Part shown: positions 17,201-24,858 of the stretch, piece after piece
Position numbering within the stretch: position 1 is the stretch's first letter
How the letters are laid out: each line of letters starts with the position of its first letter
From: Fibrella forsythiae
GTDB taxonomy: Bacteria > Bacteroidota > Bacteroidia > Cytophagales > Spirosomataceae
Assembly (NCBI RefSeq): GCF_017353175.1
Contig: NZ_JAFMYW010000012.1
Location: 62,001-126,000, forward strand
Reading direction: 5' to 3'
DNA: 64,000 bases
The notes under the pieces: generated by a model
Database searches by the model: none
Seen by the model: only the letters and a program-made list of their open reading frames with translations
Told to the model about the DNA's origin: nothing
Program-made: the position numbers and the translations under genes

Positions 17201-19403
17201 CGTCAATACAGCGAGCGTTTACTCAGTGACCTTGACGGCTGCTAATGGATGCACGGCGAGCACTAGTGTAACAATCAATGCCAACACGACGCTCCCTCAG
17301 GTGAGCATCAGCGCCTCTACTACCGTCCTCACCTGCGCCAATCCGTCGGCTACGTTGACGGCCAATGGTACAGGAGCTGTTCGGTGGAGTACTGGATCGA
17401 CCGATCCCCAAATTAGCGTGAATGCATCCGGTATCTATTCAGCAACACTTACTTCGCCTAATGGCTGCACGGCTTCAGCCAGTGTGACGATCAACGCCAA
17501 CCAGACTGCCCCTCAAGTGAGCATCAGCGCGTCAAGTACCGTCCTGACTTGTGTCAGTCCGTCGGTTACCCTGACCGCTACTGGTACAGGCATTGTGCGC
17601 TGGAGCACGGGCTCAACGGAAAATCAGCTTAGCGTGAGTGTATCAGGTACGTACTCCGTAACCCTGGCCTCACCGGGGGGCTGCACAGCTTCGGCCAGTG
17701 TGACAATAGGGACTGATCAAACCGCCCCCCAGGTCAGTATCACGGCGTCCAGCACCGTCTTGACCTGCCTTAATCCGTCGATTACCCTGACGGCTTCGGG
17801 ATCTGGCCCCTTTCGCTGGAGCACGGGTTCGACCCAGAATCAAATCACTGTTTCCACGGCAGGCTTGTATTCGGTGAAACTGACCGCTGTCAATGGCTGT
17901 ACGGCAACGGCCTGGGTCAATGTCGAGAGCAGTACCACTCTGGGCGCGCCGACACTAGTCACTCAGAGTGGCCAAGCGAACATCACCGTAGAACTCAACA
18001 GCACTCCGGTTACTCTGCTGGCCAGTGGCTGCGCCGGTACCATCAGCTGGACGGGCTCTAACAACACGGGGGGTACGGGCACAACTATTTTAGTGCCCAC
18101 TACCCAGCCCGGTACGCTAATCTATCAGGCGGTCTGCCAGCAAGGTAGCTGCACCAGTCCGCCAGCCAGCGTGACGGTAAACGTGGCTGCTCGCCCGGCC
18201 AGTAGCCTGATGGTGCTGCACCGGGATGTGGACAATTACGCTAACAACAATGCCATACAACCAATGATCCAACTCCTAAATACCAGCGCGGGATCGCTGA
18301 CCCTGTCAGCCATCACCCTGCGCTACTACCTGACCGTTGAGGGCGCCGCCGCCCTGAGCAACCTCTCGATCAACTACGCTCAGGTGGGCAACCAGAACGT
18401 GCGGCTGCGCTACGTGCCCCTGAACCCGGCCCAACAGGGTGCTTCAGGCTATGTGGAGTACAGCTTCTCGCCCGACGCGGGCAGTCTGACCGCCGGGGCC
18501 AACTCAGGCAGCATCCAGAGTTACTTTGCCAAAAGCGACTATTCAGGTCTCAACGAACTGGACGACTACTCATATGCAGTCGTACGCGATCAACTGGTGG
18601 GCAACCCGCGCATCACGGCCTACTACAACGGGGCACTAATCTGGGGAGTAGAACCGGGTAATACCAACCCTTTCCGGGCGCTGCGAGCCCTGACCGAGAG
18701 CAAGAATGGCCCCTCGGCTACCCAGATCAGTACGTACCTGACTATTCGCAATGAGGGCAACGTACCTGTTAATTATAGTGAGCTGAAGGCACGGTATTAT
18801 TTCACTTCCGATGGCCCTGAGCGGCTACTGGTAGAAGTCGACGAGGGGCAGGTAAGCACCCAACTCGTTGCCTTAAGTCCGGCCGTAGGTGGGGCCAACT
18901 ACTACCTGGAGGTTCGCTTCAACCAAGGTGGTCAGTTAGCTCCGGGGGCCAGCACAAGCCAGATTCGTTACCGCATTAGTAAGCCCGATGGTGGCCGCTT
19001 TGATCAGGTCAATGACTACTCCTATCAGGAGCAGCCCGCCGAGCCGAGTTCCAACAACCGGGTGACGCTCTACGTGGGCACTGAGCGGGTATGGGGCGCT
19101 GATCCAGGTGGCGCAGCCCGACAGGCAGTGCCAGAGCAGATGCCTCAGCTGGAGGTGACGGTTATGGATAACCCCGTGCGGGGTGATGTGTTGTCTGTTG
19201 CCATCAAAGGGGCGGACTCCCAACCGTTGCACATTCAACTGGTCACCACTCAGGGAGGGGTAATTACCCGCCAACAAGTAGCCAGTGCTCAGGCCCAGGA
19301 GCGGCAGCAGCTGTCACTAGCGGGGCAAAGCGCAGGCGTGTACCTGCTGGATGTCAGCAGCCCAACTCAGCGCCGGACTATCCGGGTGCTGAAGGTTGAC
19401 TAA
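11220..19403 (+). CDS. Giant T9SS-secreted protein: beta-helix, Ig-like repeats, tandem CBM3-like domains
   Basis: Secreted protein of 2727 residues. Signal peptide ends near LKTQAQ (residue 33). Residues about 34-445 form a right-handed beta-helix with repeated NCSFQANTA and GGGMYN turns. Residues about 450-1310 hold four putative-Ig (He_PIG-type) copies, each with GLTLSAAGVLSGTPTQ-like cores and DANGC. After a variable section, six 72-residue modules (16647-17942) follow, with cores such as VRWSTGS and GGCTASASVTI. Residues about 2325-2480 and 2485-2640 look like two cellulose-binding CBM3 domains (IQPMIQLLNTS, LRYYLT, DDYSYA; then DYSYQE). The tail GVYLLDVSSPTQRRTIRVLK is a type A T9SS signal. 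No catalytic site is apparent, so it is probably an adhesin or glycan-binding surface protein. The HTCS gene just upstream may control it. Confidence 0.85.
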   Translation: MNARLRFFQRITGLRVVILLMGLLSLSLKTQAQTIRYVRPTSSGNGSGTSWTNASGNLQAMIDASASSDQVWVAAGIYKPGGSANTNRSISFVMKNGVAIYGGFVGNETLLTQRPVINPITGQPSSTTLSGEIGSAGTTDNSYHVVNNDQTGIDNTAVLDGFVITGGNAAGENGNARAGGGMLNVLTSPTVRNCSFQANTATTSGGGMYNGDANPRLTNCSFQANIAVVGGGMCTIGGNPILTNCGFQANTGNDSGGGMYNSGANVRLTNCSFQANTAGIGGGIDNEGSSSSILLNCSFQSNTANNGGGLFTNPSSTANLINCSFQGNSASDGGAVYAENTCSLTNCVLFGNGGANTLTTAGRGTVTLRYSLIEASETGYTNGGSNLTATVSPFVSTTSTQLNGCAPAIDAGNLSAYTTAGGPTTDLAGNPRSYNSGPIDMGAYEFQAASANISLTNPTIRSGEVNVFFSQPFSASGGTSPRSFSVASGSLPAGLTLSAAGVLSGTPTQDGSFTITVRATDANGCSATGSAYVLTIVDNRPVIENYAAVNPTVCAGNPLTFTATVSNISGSYNFTLTNGISTSFTGTRVGASFSQNLTSSGDGTQSFTLTISDNSQSTQVVTQVTVNPLPIASLTSSGPLSCTNASVTLTAAGGTSYTFTRGGVVIGTPGSLSTVEVTESGTYSVRVASASGCVSTTSTTVTSTTATVAVTNPTTRSGTVNVFFSQTFSASGGTTPRSFSVASGTLPTGLTLSAAGVLSGTPTQAGNFPITVQVTDANGCSDTGSAYVLTIVDNRPAIENFAPVNPTVCVGGLVTFTATVGNVSGSYNFTLTNGINTPTIGVKVASNFSQNVLASGSGTQSFSLIITGNGLSARATTEVTVSPLPMAGLSNSGPLSCTNTSVTLTATGGSSYTFTNNNGDVLAGMGNTRTVSIAGTYQVRVATASGCVSTTSTTVTSTTATVSLTNPTTRNGSVNVFFSQTFSASGGTSPRSFSVASGSLPTGLTLSAAGILSGIPTQSGSFTITVQVTDANGCSATGSAYVLTIVDNRPTINDFTTLDNTVCVGSPIAFAATVGNVTGSYNFTVTNGSSTTTGTSASTNFSQNLIASGTGNQTFTLTINDNSQLASATTIVTVNALPVAILTPNFGGTLTCGQTSLTLTSSGGTHYEFARQGGGGILGMSGAIPDGVLRDGFAIVNASGVYSVTVTNSNTGCRSTATTTVYSNTAVITVSNPATVTGTLNTAFNQTFTASGGVVPRSFSLASGSLPTGLSLNTATGVLSGTPTQTGNFPFTVQATDANGCLGVSAIYTLMINSATPTLTGFAVSPSPVCAGSPLSFTASVGNFTGSYTYTLTNGSNPLTGTASTSTFSQLLTASGSGVQTFTLTVSSSGQLARATTLATVTQPAIASITYPGTLYCTLSSEAPSPTFTGTSGGSYSSVPSGLSLNSTTGQFVTNTSQPGSYTVSYTLPPQGGCPAVVATASLTIASPPTLGSIQLTQPTCAVPTGTISVNAAPAQGTIEYSKDGITWQLSGVFSGLLPGTYTIQARVQSAAACIRTISNLTIDPVPTRTASISYPAGPYCQNASTTYAPTRSGLSGGSFSSSPVGLSINSGGTVFPIFSQPGSYTVSYTLPAQESCPAVIATASITITAAPTFVFGGGFPGVTQPTCVNPTGTISLSAIGNGAVEYSRDNGATWQASGIFANLPPNQAYTILTQSVAYPGCTRSLSLSIDAVPLPPVASILTPASSTLSCTTPSLSLTATGGGTYRWNDNTSSPTKAVSTSGIYSVTVTSPGGCTASASVTIDANQIVPQVSISASTTVLTCANPSATLTATGSGSVRWNTGSTANQISVGASGIYSATLTSPNGCTASASVTINANQAAPQVSISASSTVLTCVSPTVTLTAVGTGSVRWNTGSADSQITIATAGLYSVTLTAPGGCTASASVTVNADQTAPQVGITASSTVLTCINPSITLTVSGSGSIRWSTGSTDRQINVNTASVYSVTLTAANGCTASTSVTINANTTLPQVSISASTTVLTCANPSATLTANGTGAVRWSTGSTDPQISVNASGIYSATLTSPNGCTASASVTINANQTAPQVSISASSTVLTCVSPSVTLTATGTGIVRWSTGSTENQLSVSVSGTYSVTLASPGGCTASASVTIGTDQTAPQVSITASSTVLTCLNPSITLTASGSGPFRWSTGSTQNQITVSTAGLYSVKLTAVNGCTATAWVNVESSTTLGAPTLVTQSGQANITVELNSTPVTLLASGCAGTISWTGSNNTGGTGTTILVPTTQPGTLIYQAVCQQGSCTSPPASVTVNVAARPASSLMVLHRDVDNYANNNAIQPMIQLLNTSAGSLTLSAITLRYYLTVEGAAALSNLSINYAQVGNQNVRLRYVPLNPAQQGASGYVEYSFSPDAGSLTAGANSGSIQSYFAKSDYSGLNELDDYSYAVVRDQLVGNPRITAYYNGALIWGVEPGNTNPFRALRALTESKNGPSATQISTYLTIRNEGNVPVNYSELKARYYFTSDGPERLLVEVDEGQVSTQLVALSPAVGGANYYLEVRFNQGGQLAPGASTSQIRYRISKPDGGRFDQVNDYSYQEQPAEPSSNNRVTLYVGTERVWGADPGGAARQAVPEQMPQLEVTVMDNPVRGDVLSVAIKGADSQPLHIQLVTTQGGVITRQQVASAQAQERQQLSLAGQSAGVYLLDVSSPTQRRTIRVLKVD
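12550..15150 (+). repeat. Four ~255-codon Ig-like super-repeats inside the giant gene
   Basis: The anchor CCCGCAGTTT recurs at 12661, 13426, 14188 and 14986, spacings of 765, 762 and 798 bases, all multiples of three. Each unit encodes a putative-Ig domain, a VDNRP linker and a second Cys-containing domain. Copies one to three are closest; the fourth is more diverged. Confidence 0.8.
16647..17942 (+). repeat. Six 216-bp repeats arranged as a duplicated three-unit block
   Basis: Units begin at 16647, 16863, 17079, 17295, 17511 and 17727, each exactly 216 bases (72 codons). Units 1 and 4, 2 and 5, and 3 and 6 resemble each other more than their neighbours; for example CATCAGCGCCTCTACTACCG occurs in units 1 and 4 only. 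This indicates an in-frame duplication of a 648-base block. Confidence 0.85.
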
Positions 19404-19427
19404 TCAGCCAAGGAGCGCTATCTAGAT

Positions 19428-19462
19428 GAAGGGGAGATGACCATAACGGTCATCTCCCCTTC
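19428..19462 (+). terminator. Terminator hairpin of the giant gene
   Basis: Perfect 15-bp stem GAAGGGGAGATGACC with its complement around a 5-nt loop ATAAC, 25 bases after the giant gene's stop, followed by TCTATTG. It covers an ATG at 19437, arguing against a start there for the next gene. Confidence 0.65.
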
Positions 19463-19502
19463 TCTATTGAGGGGCTGCTGGCAATACGTTGAGGAAACCA
19501 GA

Positions 19503-19898
19503 ATGAGCAGTCAAGGCGTTGGACCTGGTATGAGCCCATTACCTAGCCTTGATATTGGCCAGCTGACGCGGGCCATCACGGCCAGCTATGCCAATTTTAC
19601 CATAGCTACGGTCAATGATCACCTGGTGAGGGTGAGCGAGCGTATGACCCGGCACTACTTCCGGCACTATTACCTTAATTCAGATGAAACCTTTCTAGTC
19701 CTGGAAGGCGTCTTGATACTTGAGCTGGAAACAGAAACGGTTGAGGTATAGCCCGCACAGCTGATGGCGATTCCCGAAAACACGGTTCAACGGATCCGGT
19801 CTGTAGGCGAGCTGTTGGTGAACCTGACCTTCGAGCGGGAGTCGATTGAGAGGGTGCCGGTCGAACGCTGTCGCCACCCAACTAATAGTGGCCACTAG
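19503..19898 (+). pseudogene. Cupin-domain protein broken by one stop codon
   Basis: A continuous reading frame from ATG 19503 to TAG 19896 encodes a small cupin-like protein but is interrupted by TAG at 19749. Before the stop it reads DETFLVLEGVLILELETETV, the first cupin motif region with a substituted metal-binding set; after it, in the same frame, AQLMAIPENTVQRIRSVGEL and a short tail. Because both halves are in frame, a single point mutation would explain the lesion. Stop-codon read-through or a sequencing error cannot be excluded. Confidence 0.75.
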
Positions 19899-19995
19899 CC
19901 CTTCAAGGCTCTAAAGGAGGCGTTTGCTGGCTGGTTAAAGAAGTCCCTGAGAATCATCGCTGCGTCAACTCTAAACGCTGTCGATCTCTTTACAT

Positions 19996-20104
19996 GAACG
20001 TCCGTTCTTATAACGTTATAAACACCCAGACTACCTTATCTTCGCCCGTGGAGCCCCTATCACCTAATGCCTTTCCAGAGATGGATAAGTGAAGGCATTA
20101 GGTG
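19996..20104. promoter_or_regulatory. Cluster of three inverted repeats upstream of the recombinase (possible res site)
   Basis: Within 110 bases lie GAACG-TC-CGTTC (19996-20007), directly followed by the 14-bp perfect palindrome TTATAACGTTATAA (20008-20021), and then a 13-bp perfect inverted repeat CACCTAATGCCTT / AAGGCATTAGGTG at 20061-20073 and 20092-20104. Resolvase-type serine recombinases usually act at such AT-centred dyads next to their own gene, so this is a candidate recombination site and operator. Function is inferred only from position and symmetry. Confidence 0.45.
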
Positions 20105-20143
20105 AAGTCCTCTCTCCCCTTCCGTCATTCCTCTATTTGAGAT

Positions 20144-20677
20144 ATGAAGTACGTTCCCTATTACCGGGTTTCCACCGCCAGTCAGGGTAAAAGCGGACTG
20201 GGCCTGTCGGCTCAACGTGAGATTGTCAACCGCTTCGTCAAACAGGGAGACGAACTTCTTGAAGAATTCGTCGAAATTGAATCGGGTAAGCGGGCAGATC
20301 GACCGCAGCTAGAGGCCGCCACTGCCTTCGCCAAACAACAGGGTGCCCGTCTTCTGATTGCCAAACTCGACCGGCTTAGCCGTAATGTCTCTTTCATCTT
20401 CTCATTACGTACTTCAGAAGTCGACTTCGTGGCCTGCGATATTCCCGATGCCAATACCTTAACTGTAGGCATCATGGCCGTACTAGCACAGCACGAACGG
20501 GAGCTCATCGGAGAACGTACCCGAGCGGCCTTGCAGGCTAAGAAAGCCCAGGGGTACAAATTGGGCACCCCTAACCTCACTCCTGCCATCAGTGAACTAG
20601 GTCGACAAATTCATCAAGCCAATGCCCGCACTCATCCGGCCTTTGTCGTTGGGGCGTGTTCCCAGGATGTGAGTTGA
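20144..20677 (+). CDS. Short serine recombinase (resolvase catalytic domain only)
   Basis: Site-specific recombinase of the resolvase/invertase family, 177 residues. The N-terminal domain is complete: YYRVSTASQG with catalytic Ser10, LDRLSRN with conserved Arg residues, and the dimerisation helix with HERELIGERTRAALQAKKAQ. After about residue 145 the protein has only a short tail (LGTPNLTPAIS...) and stops. The usual C-terminal helix-turn-helix DNA-binding domain of roughly 40 or more residues is missing, or very degenerate. It may be truncated and inactive, or rely on another protein for DNA binding. It marks the start of the accessory, pseudogene-rich region and is preceded by a dense set of inverted repeats. 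Confidence 0.85.
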   Translation: MKYVPYYRVSTASQGKSGLGLSAQREIVNRFVKQGDELLEEFVEIESGKRADRPQLEAATAFAKQQGARLLIAKLDRLSRNVSFIFSLRTSEVDFVACDIPDANTLTVGIMAVLAQHERELIGERTRAALQAKKAQGYKLGTPNLTPAISELGRQIHQANARTHPAFVVGACSQDVS

Positions 20678-20856
20678 GTAAAAGGAGATGTTCACAAACG
20701 TAAGTATTTCAGAAAATATCTCATAGATACGGATACGCTAACTAACTGAAAAACAATAATTTAACTACTAGTTTTAAGCTGACAATCAGGTCGAATTATA
20801 GCCGGGAGAGGATGAGCCGGTATAAAAGTTGGGTGAAACGATAATGCTTTATTTCA

Positions 20857-22206
20857 TTAACACACCGCAGGTACGTCTGCTAAAATAAGGGGTAGGCTAA
20901 CCACAAACTGCCCTGACTGCTCTTGCACTAGGGGCCGTGGCTGGTTTAGCATCTGATACTTCGTATAAATGTTGGTCAGGCCAACGCCGTTGGAAATTAC
21001 CCGGCCCGGCTTCCGCTGAATGTTATTCCGGACTTGCAACGTACCGCGCCCGTTGGTACGAATCTGGATGTGCAGGGGCTGTTCGGGCAGGGCAATGTTA
21101 TGCTTGACCGCGTTCTCGACGAGCAATTGCAGCGTCAGCGGTGGTAGTTGGCAGTCGAGCAGATGGGGAGCTATCTGTGAGTCAATGAGGAGAGCGTTGC
21201 CGTGCCGGGTTTGCAGCAAATGCCCGTAGGATTTAATAAAATCCAGTTCGGCTCTCAGCGAAATCAGTATCCGGTCGTTGGAGCGAAGCAGGTAGCGGTA
21301 CACGCTGCTCAGCTCGTCGAGAAAGCGGTTGGCGCGTTGCGGGTCTTTGTCGTCGATGAGAGCACTAAGTGAGTTGAGGCTGTTGAACAGAAAGTGCGGG
21401 TTGACCTGCGCCTGCAAACCCCGAATCTGTATCTCGACCTTCTCCTGTTCAAGCCGTTGCTGCGTTAATTCGGCCTCAAGTTGATCGCGATGGTGGCGTT
21501 CCCGTTCCCGCACCAGTTCCTGCTCGACCATCGCGCTCCGAATGGAAGCGCGCCGTTGGCGGTAACTGAGGCCAAGCGAAAAACAGATTAGTTCGGCAAT
21601 GATACCCGCCTGCATGTAGGTGAGCGACACCCGCCAGAACGGGCCGTTCCAGTCTTCGCCAGGCCGGTCCATCGATAAAAACATGGCCGTCAACCCCCCA
21701 ATCAGCAAAAATGCCGTGCCGATAGCATAAGCCCGCGACACAACATCGCCCAGTTTACCCATCTGCCAGATGCCGTATACACCCAAAACAGCCATTGCCA
21801 GCCGCATGGCCACAAACGAGGTTTCGTAGAGGGCCAGCGGAACAGGAGCCGAGTAACAGATAACGGACTGCGTCAGAACGTACAGCAACAGGCCAATCTG
21901 GGTACTCTTGAGTTGGCGGTAGAACCGGGGGACGCGGTGGCGCAGGTCGAGGATGGCGTCGGCAAAATCGAAGTAGACGTAGTAAGCCCCCATCGGCGCG
22001 ACGGCCCGTACAAACAAGTTCGTTTCTAACGACACCCAATCGCGGAAGGTGTAGACGCGCAAGCCGAAGTAGCACAGCCACGCCAGCATGTAACCGGTGT
22101 AGAATCCATAACTCCGGTCGCGGTAGGTCAACCACTGCACTATGTTGAGTAGAAGAATAGACAGGATCATTCCCGTAAAGACCGCGCACCAGAGCTGGAA
22201 AGACAT
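20857..22206 (-). CDS. LytS-type sensor histidine kinase with seven-helix sensor (kinase 1)
   Basis: Membrane sensor kinase of the His_kinase/LytS family, 449 residues from ATG 22206 (an upstream in-frame start at 22242 adds 12 unlikely residues). About seven transmembrane segments occupy residues 1-205, like a 7TMR-DISM sensor; a charged coiled coil spans about 220-262. The phosphoacceptor is His271 in QVNPHFLFNSLNS; the N-box is LQLLVENAVKHN, and the C-terminal ATP lid region has SNGVGLTNIYTKY. Such kinases normally signal to LytTR response regulators, none of which is in this window. Closest local relative by architecture is the kinase ending at 30782. It follows a decayed lipoprotein gene on the same strand. 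Confidence 0.92.
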   Translation of the reverse strand: MSFQLWCAVFTGMILSILLLNIVQWLTYRDRSYGFYTGYMLAWLCYFGLRVYTFRDWVSLETNLFVRAVAPMGAYYVYFDFADAILDLRHRVPRFYRQLKSTQIGLLLYVLTQSVICYSAPVPLALYETSFVAMRLAMAVLGVYGIWQMGKLGDVVSRAYAIGTAFLLIGGLTAMFLSMDRPGEDWNGPFWRVSLTYMQAGIIAELICFSLGLSYRQRRASIRSAMVEQELVRERERHHRDQLEAELTQQRLEQEKVEIQIRGLQAQVNPHFLFNSLNSLSALIDDKDPQRANRFLDELSSVYRYLLRSNDRILISLRAELDFIKSYGHLLQTRHGNALLIDSQIAPHLLDCQLPPLTLQLLVENAVKHNIALPEQPLHIQIRTNGRGTLQVRNNIQRKPGRVISNGVGLTNIYTKYQMLNQPRPLVQEQSGQFVVSLPLILADVPAVC

Positions 22207-22223
22207 AGCGTTACGAGTTTCAG

Positions 22224-22255
22224 GGGCGTTGCCGACACGCACGTCAGCAACGCCC
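22224..22255 (-). terminator. Hairpin between pseudogene end and kinase 1 start
   Basis: Perfect 9-bp arms GGGCGTTGC / GCAACGCCC with a 14-nt loop, between the stop of the upstream decayed gene (22263) and the kinase ATG (22206). Either the old terminator of the pseudogene or a 5'-UTR structure. Confidence 0.4.
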
Positions 22256-22262
22256 TCTATAC

Positions 22263-23746
22263 TTATTTATCAGTCAGTTCATTAGCTAATGCATTGTTGT
22301 CAAATGTATTTGCGGTACTGAGATCGGAATTATTGGACGATCCATAGCCAATGAATACACCATGACCACCGCTGCCGCTAATGCGCGCTTTCGTGACGTT
22401 TATGGTGGAGTGGGGTCCCCAAACCGCGATATTGGCTTTCCTGCCCGAACAATCGAACTACTGCCTGCTTCATTAACTTCAGTGTTTTCCAGCTCATTTT
22501 CAGCGTCCGGCGAGTAACTGATGATTCCACGACAATAAGCAGACGTACGATCAGCACTGGTAAAGATCACTTTTGCGTGAGTGTACCTTTGGGTTTCGTT
22601 AATTTGAATCAGCGCATCGCGGTTCATTTCCATAATTACACCCGGTGCCAGTTTGAAGCCTGTGGCAATCCCTAGCACGCCATTGATCCGGTAAGTGGTT
22701 TTGTCAGCAAAGCCTGCCCAAACCAATTCATTTTTACCAGTGATGGGTGATGGCGTTACCTCGACCACATTGCGTTCGTTGTTAAGTCCATTACCGGCGG
22801 TGAAGGTCGAGGCCGCATCTAACTTCGGTACGTTCAGGGCATCAAGTAAAATACCGGCTCGTTATTGGCCGAAAAGTCGTTTTGACTGAACTCGCGGAGA
22901 ATGCCTCCCTCATACACATAGATTCCGTACCCGTCATTCTTAGTGAACAAACAGTTTTTTATTGACTGATCTGCGCTTTGCTGCTGCCAGCTACAAAGAG
23001 TGCCGCTTTGGTGGTGCTGTAAGCTGTCCGATTACCTGTATTCCTCACCTCTACGTATTCCATGGTATTGGCGTTGCTGCCGGAATAAAGGGTAAGACGC
23101 GCCCAAAACCCTTTGCTATTCTGAACACCAATCAGTTTAATTCTCTGATGATGGGTGCCTTTGACCATCAATACGCCCTCACCATCAGTGATCGTCATCC
23201 GGACATCGCGCTCGAACGCAATAACAACACCGGGGTTAATGGTTAACTCGTGAGTGACGTCGATGGTCTTTGTCACGATGTAATCCGGTCAAGGAGCGTA
23301 GTCTTAACGATGATGTTAGTGATAATGGCCAGAGGCTCGGCCGCCGAGGCCGTCACCACCACCCGGTCGGTACTTTTACCGTTGGCACTAGACACGGTCA
23401 ACTCGAATTCGTACTCACCTACTTCGTCGATTTTAACCGTAGGTTTAAGCGAGGCCGAATAGAAGAGAGTGGCCGTACTTTTGGCGGGTTTGCGGAGAAT
23501 GGTCCACTGGTAGGTCAGGGGATTTCCGTCACTATCGGCGGAGGCCGATGCATCGAGAGTAATTGTCTGGCCAACCTGTACCGACTGATCCGGACCGGCT
23601 TTGGCTGTAGCGGTACCGGCTGGTGTTATTTCGATTTCCATTTCGCAGCCTGTTAACATCAGTAGGAAAGCCAGCAGTAATAGCAATGACCCGGTTGACG
23701 GAATCAAAACGCGGTTATTCAGGGGAATAGCAATATTCGTTTTCAT
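22263..23746 (-). pseudogene. Decayed PKD/beta-helix lipoprotein, paralogue of the gene at 62024
   Basis: Aligns along its whole length with the intact protein at 62024-63550: lipobox LLMLTGCEME, a PKD-type domain (AGPDQSVQVGQTITLDAS), THELTINPGVVIAFERDV, a beta-helix region, and an end reading STANTFDNNALANEL. At least four lesions break it. A 22-base deletion near 23280 shifts the frame. A shift or stop lies just after KAQIS near 22960. A shift follows FSANNE near 22860. Another occurs after SSSIV near 22430. The reading resumes in a new frame each time, showing recent decay after duplication. Confidence 0.93.
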
Positions 23747-23776
23747 GGGAAGGTGGCCGATTTGCTGTTTACAGGT

Positions 23777-24286
23777 TTAGACCGCTTTCCAGGTCAGCAG
23801 CGCCGTCATCGTATGGCCGTCTTCGGTCATAGTCATCTTGACTTTCATAGTTTTGGCCGAAGCTTCCACCACATCCATTTCGCTCACTTCTTTACTTTCA
23901 CCGTCGATAATTCGAAGTCTTTTGGTACCGTTGTCGTAAGTCCAGGTGTCAGGCTTAGACGGGTTGGGGTCCACATCGTCGTCGCAACGTTGCTTGCCAA
24001 AATCGCCCAACATTTTGCCGGTTTTCTCAAACACAATGGTATTATCGAGGTCGCAGGGGCGCATGAAGCGCATCAGGTCGGAGTCAGGTTTGCCATCTTC
24101 GTCGAGGTCCATCGGTGGAGTCAGTTCAAAGGCCGCCATCTGGAAACGGACATTCATGAATGAGGCGACAATACTCGGTTCAGTCGGGTCGGGTGTTACT
24201 ACATCGCTGTCTTTTTTGCAGGAGGTGGTCAGAGCGATCATGCCGAACAAAGCGGCACAGAGGCGGAGATTGCATACACGTGTCAT
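23777..24286 (-). CDS. Small surface lipoprotein
   Basis: Predicted lipoprotein of 169 residues with lipobox LTTSC (Cys23) followed by KKDSD, a Lys-Asp pattern like lipoprotein-export signals of this phylum. The mature part ends in a beta-rich domain (KTMKVKMTMTEDGHTMTALLTWK) reminiscent of lipocalin-like DUFs in Bacteroidota. It contains an acidic stretch MDLDEDGKPDSDLMRF that might bind a metal. Function unknown. It lies 30 bases upstream of the decayed PKD lipoprotein on the same strand and may once have been its operon partner. Confidence 0.7.
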   Translation of the reverse strand: MTRVCNLRLCAALFGMIALTTSCKKDSDVVTPDPTEPSIVASFMNVRFQMAAFELTPPMDLDEDGKPDSDLMRFMRPCDLDNTIVFEKTGKMLGDFGKQRCDDDVDPNPSKPDTWTYDNGTKRLRIIDGESKEVSEMDVVEASAKTMKVKMTMTEDGHTMTALLTWKAV

Positions 24287-24498
24287 TTGATCTGTTATTT
24301 AGAGCCTTTGGTTGATTTGAGAAAAATGTCGTATTCAACTGTTCAAAATTGGCTCTACGTGGCTTAGCGGCTATTTTGTTTTCGGCTGAAGCTTCATCTC
24401 AACCCGATGAACCCACCCAAACAGCAGTTGACTTGGTCGCGATGGTGATGTTTAGGCTTTTGTACGGACTATGGTTGCCGCAAATCTTGACGTATTTA

Positions 24499-24767
24499 GT
24501 AGCCAAAGCCGAGCTGGTACGAGCGGCAGGTTGGTGAGCTGCTGACGCAAACCAGCCTGAAGCCACTGCCGTACCCACAATACATCATCGCTGAGCCGGA
24601 CACCAACGACCTCGTCGCGCTGGGTCAGTAGATCGCGAATGCCTTTGGCGACTGTTTTACCTGCCATTCGGCTACTTTGCTGAAGCAGGACAGGTATATA
24701 CCGAGAAGACCGGAGGCTACTACGGCGGCGTATCGAGCTGAAAGATGAAAGAGGTAAGCCAATTTAA
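24499..24767 (+). pseudogene. Remnant of a dihaem cytochrome c gene
   Basis: A fragment matching the second half of the intact cytochrome at 41384: LLTQTSLKPLPYPQYIIAEP, DTNDLVALGQ, an in-frame TAG, then NAFGDCFTCHSATLLKQD with an intact CxxCH haem site. A frameshift follows, after which YTEKTGGYYGG and IELKDERGKPI are read in other frames. The N-terminal half with the first haem motif is missing or unrecognisable. Confidence 0.85.
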
Positions 24768-24858
24768 AGCAGCCTGTTGTTGAGTAGTAACAAACGAACG
24801 TCACCTATGCTGTCCTAGTAGAGCGTAGGTGACGTTTGTATACTGAGTGGACAATGAC

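Noticed and set aside
16647-17942. CRISPR-like direct repeats
   Set aside because: Repeat units are 216 bases, in frame and coding, without unique spacers.
22959-23276. Separate short genes at 22400-22768, 22959-23276 and 23273-23746 (minus)
   Set aside because: All three align in order with one intact gene at 62024 and are pieces of a single pseudogene.
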